From Lepeophtheirus salmonis (Eukaryota; Arthropoda; Copepoda; Siphonostomatoida; Caligidae), in assembly GCF_016086655.4 (NCBI RefSeq), contig NC_052131.2, positions 36,581,705 through 36,645,704 of the forward strand: 64,000 bases of DNA, given 5' to 3'. Of this stretch, positions 45,207 through 57,824 are shown in pieces. The translations under genes and the position numbers were made by a program. The notes under the pieces were generated by a model. The model searched no databases, was not told the DNA's origin, and saw only the letters and a program-made list of their open reading frames with translations. The number at the start of each line of letters is the position of its first letter. Positions within the stretch are counted from its first letter, which is position 1.

Positions 45207-45822
45207 TAGGAGGAATTAGATGAAAACATGCGGCCATATATATGATACGATTTTCAATGAGTACCAATGTAATAGGAAGGCTAGCCGTACAAAATATGAT
45301 CTGGCTTCAAATTGGTGGAAGATAATTTTCTTGGTTGATTTTAGGTCAAAGTTTATTTGCTTTGTAAAATTATTTGAGGAACACTATTGGGTTTCAAACT
45401 GAGCGAGTTATTCAAGAATGTGCCAAACCAGAAGAAAATATTGTTAATGTGAACACTCATTAACCAAAGAAAGACGAAGAAAATGTTGTAATTGTATTAT
45501 TACTGAATAAGACCATTGATATATCAGGTAGAATTAATTAGGTAGAATTGATGTTATAAAGACGAGAATCTTCGACATTTAAAGTAGCATTAGTATAGTA
45601 AGAATAATGTAATTGTATTAAAATTCATATACATTTATTTTAATATGCATTTTTAAATCAATTTACAACAAAGATGGGTTGGATAGGTGATAACTCATGA
45701 CAAAATTCTAATATTAACTGATTATTAAAAAATTATTTAATTCTCCTTCCACAATATTTGAAAATTCATTTACGCCGGATAATTTAACATCTCAAATGAA
45801 AGCTATCGTACATAACGTGTGA
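45207..45822. other. Spacer, no gene seen
   Basis: AT-rich. A 60-codon frame at 45220-45402 has no family likeness. Confidence 0.5.
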
Positions 45823-46557
45823 TCCATTCAAATCAGAACACTTACTAATTCAATAATTAATCAAGATTGAGAAATTGAAATTAATTCATATATCGATATA
45901 TTAAAGCATAAACAATTATTTACAAAACAAAACAAACCTGAGCTCTCTAGCTTACGTACAAGTCGAGAAAATGACACTTGACCGTGATCCACGAATTTCC
46001 ATTTGCACAATCCAAGCAGTTGGGGATCTCCAGGACTACCATTTACGCCGTCAGCATGTCCAATACGTTGGAAAGGAAGAGGGGATTTATCTAAAAGGCC
46101 AAATTGGATCCGATAAAGAAAACAGAACAGGCCAATCCCCTTAAGTCCATGAGAGCCCATGCAAGATATCTCGGGGTTTCACACCAGGCTGTCCAGAGAG
46201 CTATCAAACTCTTTTCAATGAGTTTATGGACACTTTTGCCCCCCCTACAGTCTTGATGTCAACCCCCTTCGACTACATGCATTTGTTACATGTGGAGGGG
46301 GAAGGCCTGCATTGTACGTCATCCAAACACCAAGACCCTCAAAACCACTGTCAGTGAACACATACACACCATGTTACCTACATCCGTAATGAGTGCCAGG
46401 CCTTTCACCGCCACACAGAAGTAATGATTGCCGCCAAGGGCGGCTGTATGAATGATTAAGAGAGCTCAGGCACGCATCTATTTAAAGTATTAATTTTATT
46501 GAAATTCTATTGCTAATTAATAAAATATATCTTGTTCAATTTTAAAATTCACTCGGT
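45823..46557 (+). mobile_element. Family A element, copy A9
   Basis: The left end GTGTGATCCATTCAAATCAG, a very well kept leader and coding start, and the right side up to ATTCACTCGGTA define the copy. The right inverted repeat has lost its inner part. It carries the same internal deletion junction as A2 and A5 (TTTTGCCCCCCCTACAGTC). Confidence 0.85.
45971..46459 (+). pseudogene. Transposase remnant in A9
   Basis: ATG at 45971 gives MTLDRDPRISICTIQAVGDL, then a frame with MSNTLERKRG. A short deletion precedes TEQANPLKSMRAHARYLGVS and HQAVQRAIK (second HTH). The shared deletion leads to 'FAPPTVLMSTPFDYMHLLHV' wording, from the third-Asp block in mixed frames. Then comes RHPNTKTLKTTVSEH and 'VMIAAKGGCMND'-stop at 46459. 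The first two catalytic Asp residues are absent. Confidence 0.75.
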
Positions 46558-49372
46558 AATAATATCTTTATTTATTTATTTTTTTGAAAAAAGTCATTAC
46601 CTAATACTTGAATACTTTGAGTCTATTCCTTGAATTATAATCATATTATTTCATAATCTGTCTTTATTTATTAACGTAGACGACAGACCCAGCGACCTCT
46701 TTTTATTTCCACCCACATGATTTTAGTAGAGACTTCAAAAATATCTCATAAAAAAGGGAGAAGATGAAGAGAGGGGTAAAAAAATATAAAATATAAAACG
46801 AAGACAAACCCCTCCAATCTTGAAAGAAATAAAAAAAAAATTTGTTAAATAAAAAGTTGTTTAGTGACATATATATATATATATCTGATATGTGATCTTG
46901 GCAGCGATCTACTTGAGAATGATAATAGTATGAAACAAAAAAAATAAAAAAATAGGAGAATAGAGACACGAAAAAACTAAAGTATGTACTATATACATTT
47001 ATATATAGAACCAAGAGGAAATATATCGTTCTTTATATATATTTATATTGAAGATAGCAATGTACTACCATCTCTGTATATCGTACATGTAGAAGACCTA
47101 CGTAAGTGTTCAGATGGATGATTCAAAAGAACAAAATTTTGTTATATTTTTTCCTCCATTTAAACTCTTTTTCATGATCTACACGTGAATACATACAACT
47201 TTATGGAATGGTTCCTTTATGGGTTTCCGTTCTCACTCAAACCTATTTCTCCTCTGTTTATTTCCAGTTTGGAGTGTTGGGATATTTTTTTTATAAATTC
47301 ATGATTATGTATTATATAAAAATCTCCGTTTTATGCTGAATAAATATTATTGATGAATGATTTCGTGTCGGAACTATATGGAGTCGGACTTGATTTGGAC
47401 TCGGTAAAAAGTAGACTTGAATACATTTCTCGATTGAAGTATTAAGAAGTGCACTTTTTATGGGGGTCCCAAACTTTTTATAATTATATATTGCAATAAC
47501 AAACATCATTGAATATGTAAAAACAGTCGTCAAAACAACGGAACGAATAAAAAGACGTTAAAATAACTTCCTCGCGGTTCCTACTTGTGTCATTTTTATT
47601 TAACAAATTGTGTGCCTGCTTTGTATACAAAATTACCTAGTTATACACACCCATAAAACAATAAAAGTCATAAAACTTGAGCTACAGGAAACCGATCGTT
47701 TTAATGATAAATTAAGTTGTCGTCATTTTGACACCCCCTGATGACGCACCTAGTGATAGGTTATGGAACATCATTGAGTAATATTTGACTATATGAATCG
47801 AGTCAAGTGTTTTCGACTCGAAACCATTTTGAGGATGGGAATTCCTTTTAGCTGATAATTTTTCAACTATGAGGTTTTTCGGGCTCAGGCAATACCTGGG
47901 AAATCCCAGGATTTTTAAAATATAAATATCCGTTTACCTTATAACGTCAAACGTATTATATTTTATACATGAGTTTTGGAATCCTTGATTCGAGCAGTTT
48001 AACAATTTTTAGGTTATAAGCTTTTTGGAAATATATAATATATGGATCATAAAATAAACAAAACTTCAGATTGTTCACAAATGATCTTCTTACAAAGGTG
48101 GCATCGAAAAAATACTGAAAACACGTTGTTGTTTTTTTGAAAAAATATTAATCTAATTTTCGAGATGTTTGATTGATAAAATAATTCTTTTTCTGATAGA
48201 CATCATCAAAAAACGTTAAATAAAAAGAGTTTTGAATTGAAAAAAAATTGAAAAAATTCGATTTGACAGACTTTCAGAAAAAAACACCTTTTTTAAAGGA
48301 CAAAGATTGTAATTTCAAAAATAAAAATAAACCTGAGCACTCATGAACTTAATGGACGTTGTACAAGTCGTTACTTTTATTTTATCACGCAACCTTTCAT
48401 CTAATATGGGGGGGGAGGTCCAACTTCATATTTTAGTTAGCCAATTAAGTCAATTATACAAATTGCTAAAGTATGATCAGACTATCCTTGTCATATTATT
48501 AATCCACAATTGTTTAAATGAATTGCATATATATATATATGTATATAATTCATAATACTAAAATACTGTAGTGTTCTAAATATGGCTTAGTAATATTTGA
48601 TTAAAATCGTGTCTTTGCCTATTGTACTTCCATACAATAGGTAAAATTTATAAATAGAGATAATAAAATGATCAATATATATGTATATCTTCTGTAGAAG
48701 TGGTAACTTGTATAAGCAAATTATACAATTTGCAAGAAAAAGTGAAGTGAATAATTTTAAATGTCTAATTAATGATTTGAGATGAGGATCATCCAATAAT
48801 TAAAAATTACATGGATGATTAATATATTAATGGTATAATTTTAATACCAATCATTAAAATATAACTATTCTGTAGGACATTATAAAGCTGAAATCCTCAC
48901 ATTTATACTAATCATAAATACATAATAGCGTAATTTTAATAGATCAAAATGGAATGAAAGTATCAATTACAACTGGTAATTAAAAAGACCCACTATTTCA
49001 TTGAAAAATACATTTAAGCCCTTAAATGTTTATTGTTCCAGAAATGCAACATACCCCCAAAAAACCATTTTTTATATATGTTTCATGAAAAATGTGTCAA
49101 ATTGCAACTTTTTTTTTCATTTGAAACTATTCTGTTAGGTAAGTACGAAAATATATTAGTATGATTTTGCATCTGCTATTACGCAACATTGGATATTTAC
49201 AATTAGTATTTAGAAAAAAAAATACTTTTTTTTTTTAGATTACTTCTTCAAATCGTTTTATACTTTTAATTAAATATTTTCAAGGGGAAAAAAAGTATTT
49301 AAGGGTTAAGAATCAAACAAATATAACTTGTACAATTGGTGTATACAAGTTGCAAGTTGTACACAACATATT
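46558..49372. other. Long spacer, no gene seen
   Basis: AT-rich with short TA runs near 46869-46884 and 48529-48542. A 'GTCGG/ACTCGG' repeat-like patch lies at 47365-47410, and the small hairpin CCTGGGAAATCCCAGG at about 47897-47912. No coding region was supported. Confidence 0.5.
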
Positions 49373-50029
49373 AAGTTTGGAAAAAAGTAATTTTGTACTC
49401 TTTACTTTATTTCAAAGTTTTAATCATCCAATTTAAGCCAAATATCCCCTATTCTGTTCGATAACGAGAATTCAACTCAATAATGCCTTTCTCATAGAAC
49501 CCTTTGTCCATATTGGCAAAAACTCGGACAACCCATATTCACAAACCTTTATTGAGTCCAAATTTGTACCCCCAAGAACGTTTGTCATAGACAGGAACAG
49601 GTAGTAGTCACTTGGTGCCAACTCCAGACGTTGGATGCATAAGAACTTACTATCCGATCTCCCAGAGATTCTGGTGTGTCAACAAAGATATGTGTGATCA
49701 AGTATTGTCTAGTTAAAACACTATTCCTCTCCTATTTAAGTTTCTTTTTGTATGAAGCCTTCTGCAAATGGTTCAAAACGGTTTTATGATCGATGTCTTG
49801 GCGATGCTACGACTGTTATCACGATATTCTATCTCGATATTTTCCATGAATTTATCGACATTTTCAACAGATTGCCTGCCAGTGTGTGGCATATCATTTA
49901 CAACTACTATACCAGAATGAGTTCGCTCAAACTACGTGTGTAACACGAACCAAAAGGGTATCTGTCCAATATACTTTGTTAAAAAACAAAGTGCTGAAAA
50001 TACGAAATTACTTTTCCACAACTTATTAT
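49373..50029 (-). mobile_element. Mariner deletion derivative, family D copy D4
   Basis: The left end TTTGGAAAAAAGTAATTTTG and the reverse complement of the right end TTGTGGAAAAGTAATTTCG form the family D inverted pair in a TTA-rich context. At about 657 bp the copy contains N- and C-terminal transposase code on the minus strand with the catalytic core deleted. Confidence 0.85.
49435..49980 (-). pseudogene. Mariner transposase ends in D4
   Basis: The minus-strand N-terminal part, with frame changes, reads DMPHTGRQSVENVDKFMENI, then DHKTVLNHLQKASYKKKL. This is the linker and the second HTH of mariner (usually 'VDHKTVLNHLHKAGYKKKLD'). The core is missing. The C-terminal side carries WHQVTTTCSCL from the third-Asp block, 'CPSFCQYGQRV' and LSNRIGDIWLKLDD. 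Several stops remain. Its deletion break differs from that of D2. Confidence 0.8.
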
Positions 50030-50284
50030 ATATATTTACGAGTAGGAATCAACAAAAACTGTATTCCTGTTCCTTTGGAAACAGAACATAATATGAAATA
50101 TGACTTCGTTTATTTGCCAAAAAGAATAAACTATCATGATGTATCAAGCGAGACGAGGAAATCGACAGATGACAACGAAATCCAGTGGGTATTTTTGTAT
50201 TACGAAGTAACGCCGTTTTTAGGTTTCAAAATCCCTGGTTGGTTCTGCAAAACACACTTTGATAACCATTGTCTAAGACAAGAG

Positions 50285-50945
50285 AGTCCGGAGGGGGTGG
50301 GCTGGAGGGCTATAGTCCTCCCTAATTAAAGAATTTATATTTTTTACTAGAAAATGTAATATTTGAAACTTGATTTTTACTTTTTTTTGAAAAAAAAATT
50401 AATTTTCGGTAAACAACTATCAATTTATTAAATTATCTTCAAAAATGTAACATTGGAATTATTTTTTCAAAAAAAGTAATATTTGAAATTTTTTTCCAAG
50501 AAATTCAATTTTTAGTTAACAGCTGTGGATTTTTGAATTTTTTTTGGACAAAATTTCATACTTGATTTTTTTTTCTAAAAATTATTCTTATATACGAAAT
50601 AATGGATTTTAAAAAAATCAAATTTTTAAAAACTTTTATACAGAAAATTTAGTTTTTAAAAATTTTTTACAAAAAAATTAAATGTTTAAAAAAATTCAGT
50701 TTTTAATACACAATTGGGAATTGTTTAAATTTTATCAGAAAATATTTAATATTTGATTTTTTTTTTTTTCCAAAAATTTTATTTTTGAAATGTTTTTACG
50801 TAAAAAATTAAATTGTTTGGAAAAAGCTGTAAATTTTTTTTTAAAATGTTCAGTAAATTTTCTATTTTTTTTAATGCAAAAATTAAAAATTTTGCATTAA
50901 AAAAAATCAAAACCCTCCCCCCTAAAAAAATACTACTCATTTTCC
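50285..50945. repeat. Family G repeat G3
   Basis: The L-type end reads GGAGGGGGTGGGCTGGAGGG, then CTATAGTCCTCC, a GGAGGG-CTATAG-TCCTCC-like hairpin. A long series of ~50-bp T/A-tract units follows (for example 'AACAGCTGTGGATTTTTGAA' at 50518), then AAAACCCTCCCCCC at about 50909. The R-type terminus itself is lost. Confidence 0.75.
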
Positions 50946-52020
50946 TCTACTCAATTCCTCCCCATTATTTTACATATATTAATATATATATAATATAATA
51001 TGTAGTTTTTGAGTTCTTCTTCTTCTCCCTTTTTATTTTTTCATTTTATTATTATAGTTCCTATTATAGAGGTCAGTTATCACATCTCTTCCCTCAAATG
51101 TCTAAAACGACTCTACTCTTCTCGGAGCTGGGGAGAAAAGAAATCCTAAATAAAAAGCTTTATTGTACAATATCTATAGAAACTATCCGTATGGTCTATG
51201 TATTACATAGTTGGAATGAAATACAAACATATTTAGAATCGAAACAAATCAACAATAAAGGGGAAAAAACAATGAAATGTATGTAATTTAATTACATACA
51301 TTTATATGTGTGTGGAATCACCCATTCCTTTCAATCCATTATATGTCGAGGGAGGCTTATTCAGGGTTATATACCAGGGGCGTCCACAGGAATAAAAATA
51401 TATATATTTAAAATGTAAATGATAAGAAATAAATGATTTTTCGTTTTGAGGCCCTGTAAATTACTCAGCATTTAAAGTAGCAAAAATGTATCCTAATAAT
51501 TTGAAGAAAAAAAATATAGATATTTTGATTTTAAAAGCAAAATTGGCGCGGATTTACATTTTCATAAGCCAAATTGAAGTTTTATACTTTAGTTTATAAT
51601 AAAATGGGTATCTCAAAACCTCTCAAACATTTCAAAACAAAATATATAATGTACTGAATTATGTCTAAAAATATGATGATATCCTTTCTTGATTTCTGTT
51701 GAAAATTTTATTTTTATTAATTTGTCACATATTCTTATAAAATAACTATTATAATAAATATTTTAATCCTGTTGAACTGCAAAAAATGTGCAATATTTTT
51801 ATTGATCTAGACAAGCAGTTCTTAATCGGGAGGGGTGGGGAGGTAAAATTCTGAACTTGGTAAATCACTTTTTATAATCTTTAATAAAATAATGAAAAAT
51901 AATATTTTCTTTTCCATTAAATAGTCCCTCCAAAACAACCCTCCCTTTGGTGGGGGATGGCTCTATTGAGATTCTAAAATAGGGTAGTTACATGCAAATA
52001 TGGTAAAAAAACCTATGATC
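50946..52020. other. Spacer with a bare family G end
   Basis: CAGGGGCGTCCACAGG at 51376-51391 followed by AATAAAAATATAT is an R-type family G terminus without a body. Otherwise no gene is seen. Confidence 0.55.
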
Positions 52021-52022
52021 TA

Positions 52023-53131
52023 CAGGGTAGGACAGTAAAAAGTGTACAGTTAATTAATGTTTATTTTATCATTACTATGAAAAGATTTAGTGATTTTTTT
52101 TAATATCCTGTTTCTGCCGTCCTTTTTACATAAACAAACTATACTAATCATTTAGTTATTTCAGGAAGTAGAGGTCATAAATTAAAGTTCTTGTTAAGTT
52201 TGGTGAAGAATAGAAAGGAGGATCCCAATAAGTCGATGAATCGCGTCGCCAACGACTTCTTTGTGGCTCCTAGGGCCATTAGGAGGGCAATAAAGCAGAA
52301 CTTTGGCCTAGTTTCTTTTATAAGGATCCCACACCACCATCTTGCAGAAGTTATGAAAGCCAGGAGTCTCGAGACGTGCAAGAAAATCCTCACATAGATC
52401 AAGGCAAATGGGTCAATTGTGAAAATTTTCTCAGACTAGAAGATTTTCATAGTTGATCAATTCTACAACTGCCGCAACGCCTGTTGGCTTGTGGAAACAA
52501 AAGAAGAGTTTCCAAGGGGTTTAACACACCAACTATCCGGCCCAAACAATGGTTCTCGACGTTGTTGCCTCTGGTGGAATGAATATGTATCCATTCTTTT
52601 TCAAGGCTGGACAGAAAATCGGCCAGGAGGCCTGCTATAAGGTGCTTATGTACACCATCTTTCCATGAATGAAGACCAACTATCCGGAGGGTAACTACGT
52701 GTGGACTCAGTACGGTGCCCCCTACCACACATCCGCCAAGTCCCAAAAGTTCCACGCAGATAACATGGCTCGATTCTGTTCCAAAGAGATATGGCCTCTT
52801 CCTCACCAGATTTGAGCCCACAGAACTTTTCTATACGGGTACTTTGGAGAAGGAAACCAACAAGACCTCACAACCAATTGTGGACTGACTTAAGTCTTTC
52901 ATAGTAGGTGCATGGGACAACTTGTCAGATGACTTCTGCATGGCCTTCTGGCAACGTGTAAAGGCTGTGATTGATAATGAAGGTGGTCATATTAAGTGAA
53001 AAAAGATTTGGAAAAACCTTGTCGTCTACATTTTTTGTTAACATAATTTTTTTGCCTATTATTGAAAATATAAAATTACTGATGTATTACTAAATCAATC
53101 TCTCGAGTCCACGATTTGCTGACCTACCTTG
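52023..53131 (+). mobile_element. Family B Tc1/mariner element, copy B2 (longest)
   Basis: The left end after TA is CAGGGTAGGACAGTAAAAAG. The reverse complement of the right end is CAAGGTAGGTCAGCAAATCG, each beside TA. At about 1.1 kb it is close to full length and retains most of the catalytic domain, but lacks the N-terminal HTH that B1 keeps. Confidence 0.9.
52163..52999 (+). pseudogene. Family B transposase, near-complete but broken
   Basis: The reading begins LKFLLSLVKNRKEDPNKSMN and RVANDFFVAPRAIRRAIKQ (second HTH), then GLVSFIRIPHH. After a stop it goes on with IVKIFSD-stop-KIFIVDQF, the first-Asp block (usually F-S-D-E-K), with Asp kept and Glu replaced by a stop. Then come GWTENRPGG and QYGAPYHTSAKSQKFHADN. 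That is the second-Asp block, where the usual Q-D-G-A-P-x-H-T is Q-Y-G-A-P. Next is SPDLSPQNFSI, from the third-Asp block, in another frame. It ends DDFCMAF and VIDNEGGHIK at stop 52999. Catalytic residues are lost at the second and third positions. Confidence 0.85.
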
Positions 53132-53569
53132 TAGAATCCTTTGGTTGTGCATGTAGTTTGAATTCATCTTTGGAATAAGTTATGGCTATAGAATGGTATC
53201 CTCAAATCCATGATTTTTTTGTACCCATTTGAATAGTCAACTCTTCTTCATGTGATATTTATTGCTTTATTATTCAACCTTTCCCCCTATATGAAAAAGA
53301 CAAAGAAACTATGTAAATTAACGCTATTATTTTCAACTGTTGGACTATTCTTTATTTCACAGAAGAAATATATTAAATGTTTGATTAACAAGATTTAATT
53401 TGAGTTCAAACAATCAACCGAACATTTCATTTCATTTCATTTTAGGACATTTAATTTAATGTTCTAATCAATTATTATAACATTAATAATTATTTAGTTA
53501 GAGACAAAAAATATCTGTTCAGTATATACTTATTTTTTATGTTAATGTGACGTTTAGTCTCTTTTTAGG
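53132..53569. other. Spacer with (CATTT)n run
   Basis: CATTTCATTTCATTTCATTT at about 53425-53444. No gene is seen. Confidence 0.5.
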
Positions 53570-54155
53570 GTTCTAGTGTATGAAGGGTGTGGGCTGAAGG
53601 GGCTGTAGACCCCCCTAAATATCCAAATTTCCTATATAAAATCTAATTTTTTGTGAATAGTTATAGATTTTTAAAAATGTTGTCCAAAAAATTTAATATT
53701 TGATTTTTTTTATTTGAACAGCTGTCGATTTTTGAAATTTTTTGGGAATAGTAATGTATTTTTGAAAGGTTTTTCCAAAAAATTTACTATTGTTTGAATA
53801 AGTGTAGATTTTTGAAGTTTCTTCAAAAAAATTTAATATTTGAATCAACATTTTTGATTTTTTTTTCAAAAAAATGTAATAATTTAAGTTTTTTCCAGTA
53901 AAATTTTTTTTTTTTTTTTTTTTGTTGAATAACCAATGGATTTTCAATATTTTTCCCATAAATTTTAATATTTTAAATTGAATTTTTAAAATTTTTTTCC
54001 CCTAAAATTGAATTATTTAATTTTTTGTAAATAGATGGGATTTATTTACAATTAAATTTTTAAAAAATCCAAAAACTTAACCCTCTCCCACCCCCCTCAA
54101 AGAAAAAAAAAATATATATATTTATTATATAATCCTGCAGAAACCCTTAAGCCCG
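53570..54155. repeat. Family G repeat G4
   Basis: L-type end GGGTGTGGGCTGAAGGGGCT, then GTAGACCCCCC, at about 53586. The ~50-bp T/A units include 'GAATAGTTATAGATTTTTAA', 'GAACAGCTGTCGATTTTTGA' and 'GAATAAGTGTAGATTTTTGA'. It contains a 20-T run at 53904-53923. The R-type end ATATAATCCTGCAGAAACCC lies at about 54129-54148. Confidence 0.75.
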
Positions 54156-54536
54156 CCCTTATTGATTTGTTTAGGTCGAGTGAAATATAGCTAATGAAAC
54201 TATATGTATCGTTAGTATTAGATGAAGGCAGAATGATAAAATTAATGAATCACCAGTTAATTATGGATTTATTTTCAATATCTTTCGTAGAAATGGTTGT
54301 TGTGAGGTTCAATCGTTGTGTGAAAAAAACAAAAAAAACAGGATTCATTTCCTTCACGTGCACACAGAAAATATACGAAACGAATGATGACTCAAAATGA
54401 ACACACTCAAAGAAGAAGGGATTTCTTTTAAACTCTTATTCCAAAAGTAGGTTTGTTTGGAACATATGAAAATAATATTCACTCACTAAACCTATTGTTA
54501 CTATCAAATAACATACAGATATTAAATACTGAATCT
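54156..54536. other. Spacer between G4 and G5
   Basis: No gene is recognised. Confidence 0.5.
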
Positions 54537-54935
54537 AAGGGCGTCCATAGGATTATATTGGGAAGGGGGCACTTGGTTTTTGGAATTTTTAGAAAAAAAA
54601 AAATTCATATATCAAATTTCTTTGAAAAAATTATATTTCATATATTAAAAAAATGTATATTTCTTTTCAAAACAAAGTTTTAAAAATCCATACTATTAAC
54701 AAAAAAAAAATTTTTTGAAAAAAATTTTAAATATTAATTTTAAATATTTTAAACTCCATAACTGTTGACATAAAATCAAATTGCTCTGAAAAAATTTCAC
54801 AGATCCACAGTTCTACACAAAAAATTAAATTTTTTGTAAAAAAATTCAAATATTAATTTTTTTATTAAAAAGCAAAAATTCATTCATTCGGAAGGGACTG
54901 CAGTCCCTCCAGCCCACCCCCTGTGTACGCTCTGT
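54537..54935. repeat. Family G repeat G5 (opposite orientation to G4)
   Basis: R-type end AAGGGCGTCCATAGGATTAT at 54538. L-type end GGAAGGGACTGCAGTCCCTC, then CAGCCCACCCCCTGTGTACGC at about 54892-54930. GGGACTGCAGTCCC is a perfect hairpin at the diagnostic position. Only about 400 bp long. Confidence 0.8.
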
Positions 54936-57823
54936 TAATCGTCAGTATTGTTTCTAATTTACAACAGCTATTAAGTCACATATTTTTGTCTAAAAAATAC
55001 ACCGTAAATCAATTTTAATTGAGCTAAACTTGAAGTTACTTTTTTTAACATGTGATATCAAAAGATGTTTATTTGTTCTTTTCTTGTCCAGTCTGTAAAT
55101 GTAACTATTATTCTATTTTATTTCCTTGCTTGCTATCATATGCTACTAAACTATGGAGTGTCATTGAAAAAAAAAGTTTAAGGAGGCCAGATTGAAATTG
55201 AACGCTCTTGTGGGAGTGTTGGAAAGTCTTAAGCTATGAAGGGAACATTGCATTTATATAACTTAAAAAACTGTCATCATCTTGAAAAATGATTTATTAG
55301 TACTATTGGAGAACATATGGATAAAAAAAGGGAACTTTTTAGGAGGACAGTTTTGCCTAAACACTAAAAAGTCATTCAATACAAATTTGAGACTAGGATT
55401 TTTCTTTTCTTTTTTTTTTAAAGACATTTGATTGCTTTTTTTTATATAAAAGATAATTTTTCCATTTTGGCTTTTTAAAATATATATATATTTGTTTTAA
55501 TAATTGTCTAGTCCAGTAGTCTCAGAAGACGCTTATAGATTTATTTCGAGTATTATATTATTATTATTATTTTTAAACATAATTATATTAACTTTTATAA
55601 ATAAAAAAATAGATACCATTTTTTTGGAATCCTCTGGACACGGAGGTCTGCAACAGAGGGGGGCACAAAGGAGATGACCGAATTTACAATTTTCAAATAG
55701 GGGCAAAAAAATCTTCTTTTTTCCCGCAATTACAGTAATTTGCCCCTACATTTAGTCTTCCAGGTGCGCAGAGCCTGGAATAGTCCACCTTCAGGCTTTA
55801 ATAGGAAAACTACTATCTTGAACAGCTTCATAAATATATATGTAAGTTAACAAGGCTTTAGGGTACCCTTGCTCCATAAATAAAATTGATTGACTGATTA
55901 TAATTTATGTATAAGCCACAACGTTCATTTAGGAGTTTTTAATTTCATAAAAAAGTTTTAACCCTACAATTTTGTCTGTAGTCAAGTATATGTACTAGGA
56001 TTTTTCATTTCTTAGATGTATTTGAGATAGAATACTCTGAAATTTAAGTTTTTTTTTTAATTTTAAGTTCTAGGACACTTAGCCGAAAAAAGTGTTATAT
56101 GATAATTAATATTACAGAAATATATAATTATGATTTCTATTTATGTAACACCAATTTTAAAAGATAAAATGTCTAATTATTTTCCTCGAATTACAATGAT
56201 TAAGTGCTGATTAATTAACAATTGATTCCTTTAATTATGAAGATTTTCCAAAAGTTGGTTCGACCTCTATTATAGCCCTTGTAACAAAAATAATAACGAA
56301 GACCCAATAAATAAATTAAAAAATGTTTAATAAAAGAGATTTCAAAGAGTCGATCAATCAATTTTTGTTGATGGAAATTCAATTGAGAAGGGAATGAATC
56401 AATCGTTTGGAATAAATGTGTTGAAACTCCTTTATACTTGGTCGTATAGTATTGATCGACTCAAAAAGTTGTAAGTAATAAAATGTGTACCTCTAGATAA
56501 AATCAGCACTGTATATATAATTAAATGAAGCTTATTTTTTGAAATAATTAAATGGGAGATGAAGGGAGAAAATAGATATTCCTTATGAATTTCCTACAGG
56601 TGTGACACTTCCAGGGATCCTGGAAGAGACATCTTAGTAAGTACGTATTTGTATCTTCTGAAGAAAGACTTTATGGGGCCTTCTTATATATATATATATA
56701 TATGTAGACTATAGAGTGTCATATACATACAAATAATATATAAGTATGTACATAAATGAAGTCACTGCTTGAAAAATAAACAAACAAAAAAATCTCTGAT
56801 AAAGAAAAAAATATTGAGTCCAAATAAGTGTCAAAAAAATAAGAAAAAAAAAACCATTTCTTCTTTCTACATTGTTTTTTTAATGCACTTATCACCATCA
56901 ACGAGACTGCATTCAATGATATATAAAATAACTGATATTATGATAATAAATATAGGATTGGTAGTTGGTTGTATAATATTTAAAACTCCAATTAATTTTT
57001 TGATGATAATTTCATTTATTTTTTTTGGCAAAGAGGCAATTTTTAAATAAAATATTGTATTAGTTATTAAGATATAACATGAAATAAATATATATTATAA
57101 ATACAATATTACTTGAGTGGAAATGAAGGAATGAAAGAAAGAGAAATTATTGAGTAGTCTAGAAAAAGGGAATGCTCATTAAAGTAAGGAAATGTATGAG
57201 ATCCAAATCGGGTAATTTTCATGGATGACGCGTCCAGTAATTTATCTCTCCTCTCTTTCTTTATCTACGACTTTTTCCTGCCATTCATTGAGAAGAACCA
57301 GGAAAGACCAAACAAGAAGCTCAATAGTTGTGTCTGCATATATGTATACATTTGTAAGTGGGTACCTATTATTCGTATATGACTCGAGAAGAGGTAATTG
57401 GAAGGAAGTTACGAGGGTTGCTCTACGTATGTTGCAATATATTCATGACGTGTATAAATATGAGTATTATTATCTACGGACTCGCTATAAAAACCACCAA
57501 TCCGTATATATGTGGAACGTCAACGCAAAAGCACTTTAGACCAATATAAAAAGTTTACCATAGAATACAAACTCCTGGATTTCATTAGCAATATTAATTA
57601 GGTAAATAGGGAATGAGCATACTAAAAAAATTATGTTATCCACAAGGTGGTGAGACAGTTTGTAGGTAGTTATTTAAAAAAAAAATAATGGCCCATACCT
57701 AAAAGAATGTTCAGAGTATGAGTAACATATGCACATATCTATTATTAAATTGAATAAAACAATCTGTTCATCTGTTTGAAAAATATCCCCCGGAGACCAC
57801 TATATATAATGCTCCCTGATGTA
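54936..57823. other. Spacer with fragments
   Basis: GTCTAGTCCAGTAGTCTCAG at 55507 resembles a hAT-type end. A (TA)n run lies at 56686-56703. The family J right end is listed separately. No gene was found. Confidence 0.45.
56470..56511 (+). repeat. Family J right end, copy 2
   Basis: GTGTACCTCTAGATAAAATC then AGCACTGTA matches the right end of copy 1 (TATACCCCTAGATAAGATC then AACCCTGTA). Only the terminus is recognisable. Confidence 0.6.
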
Positions 57824-57824
57824 T

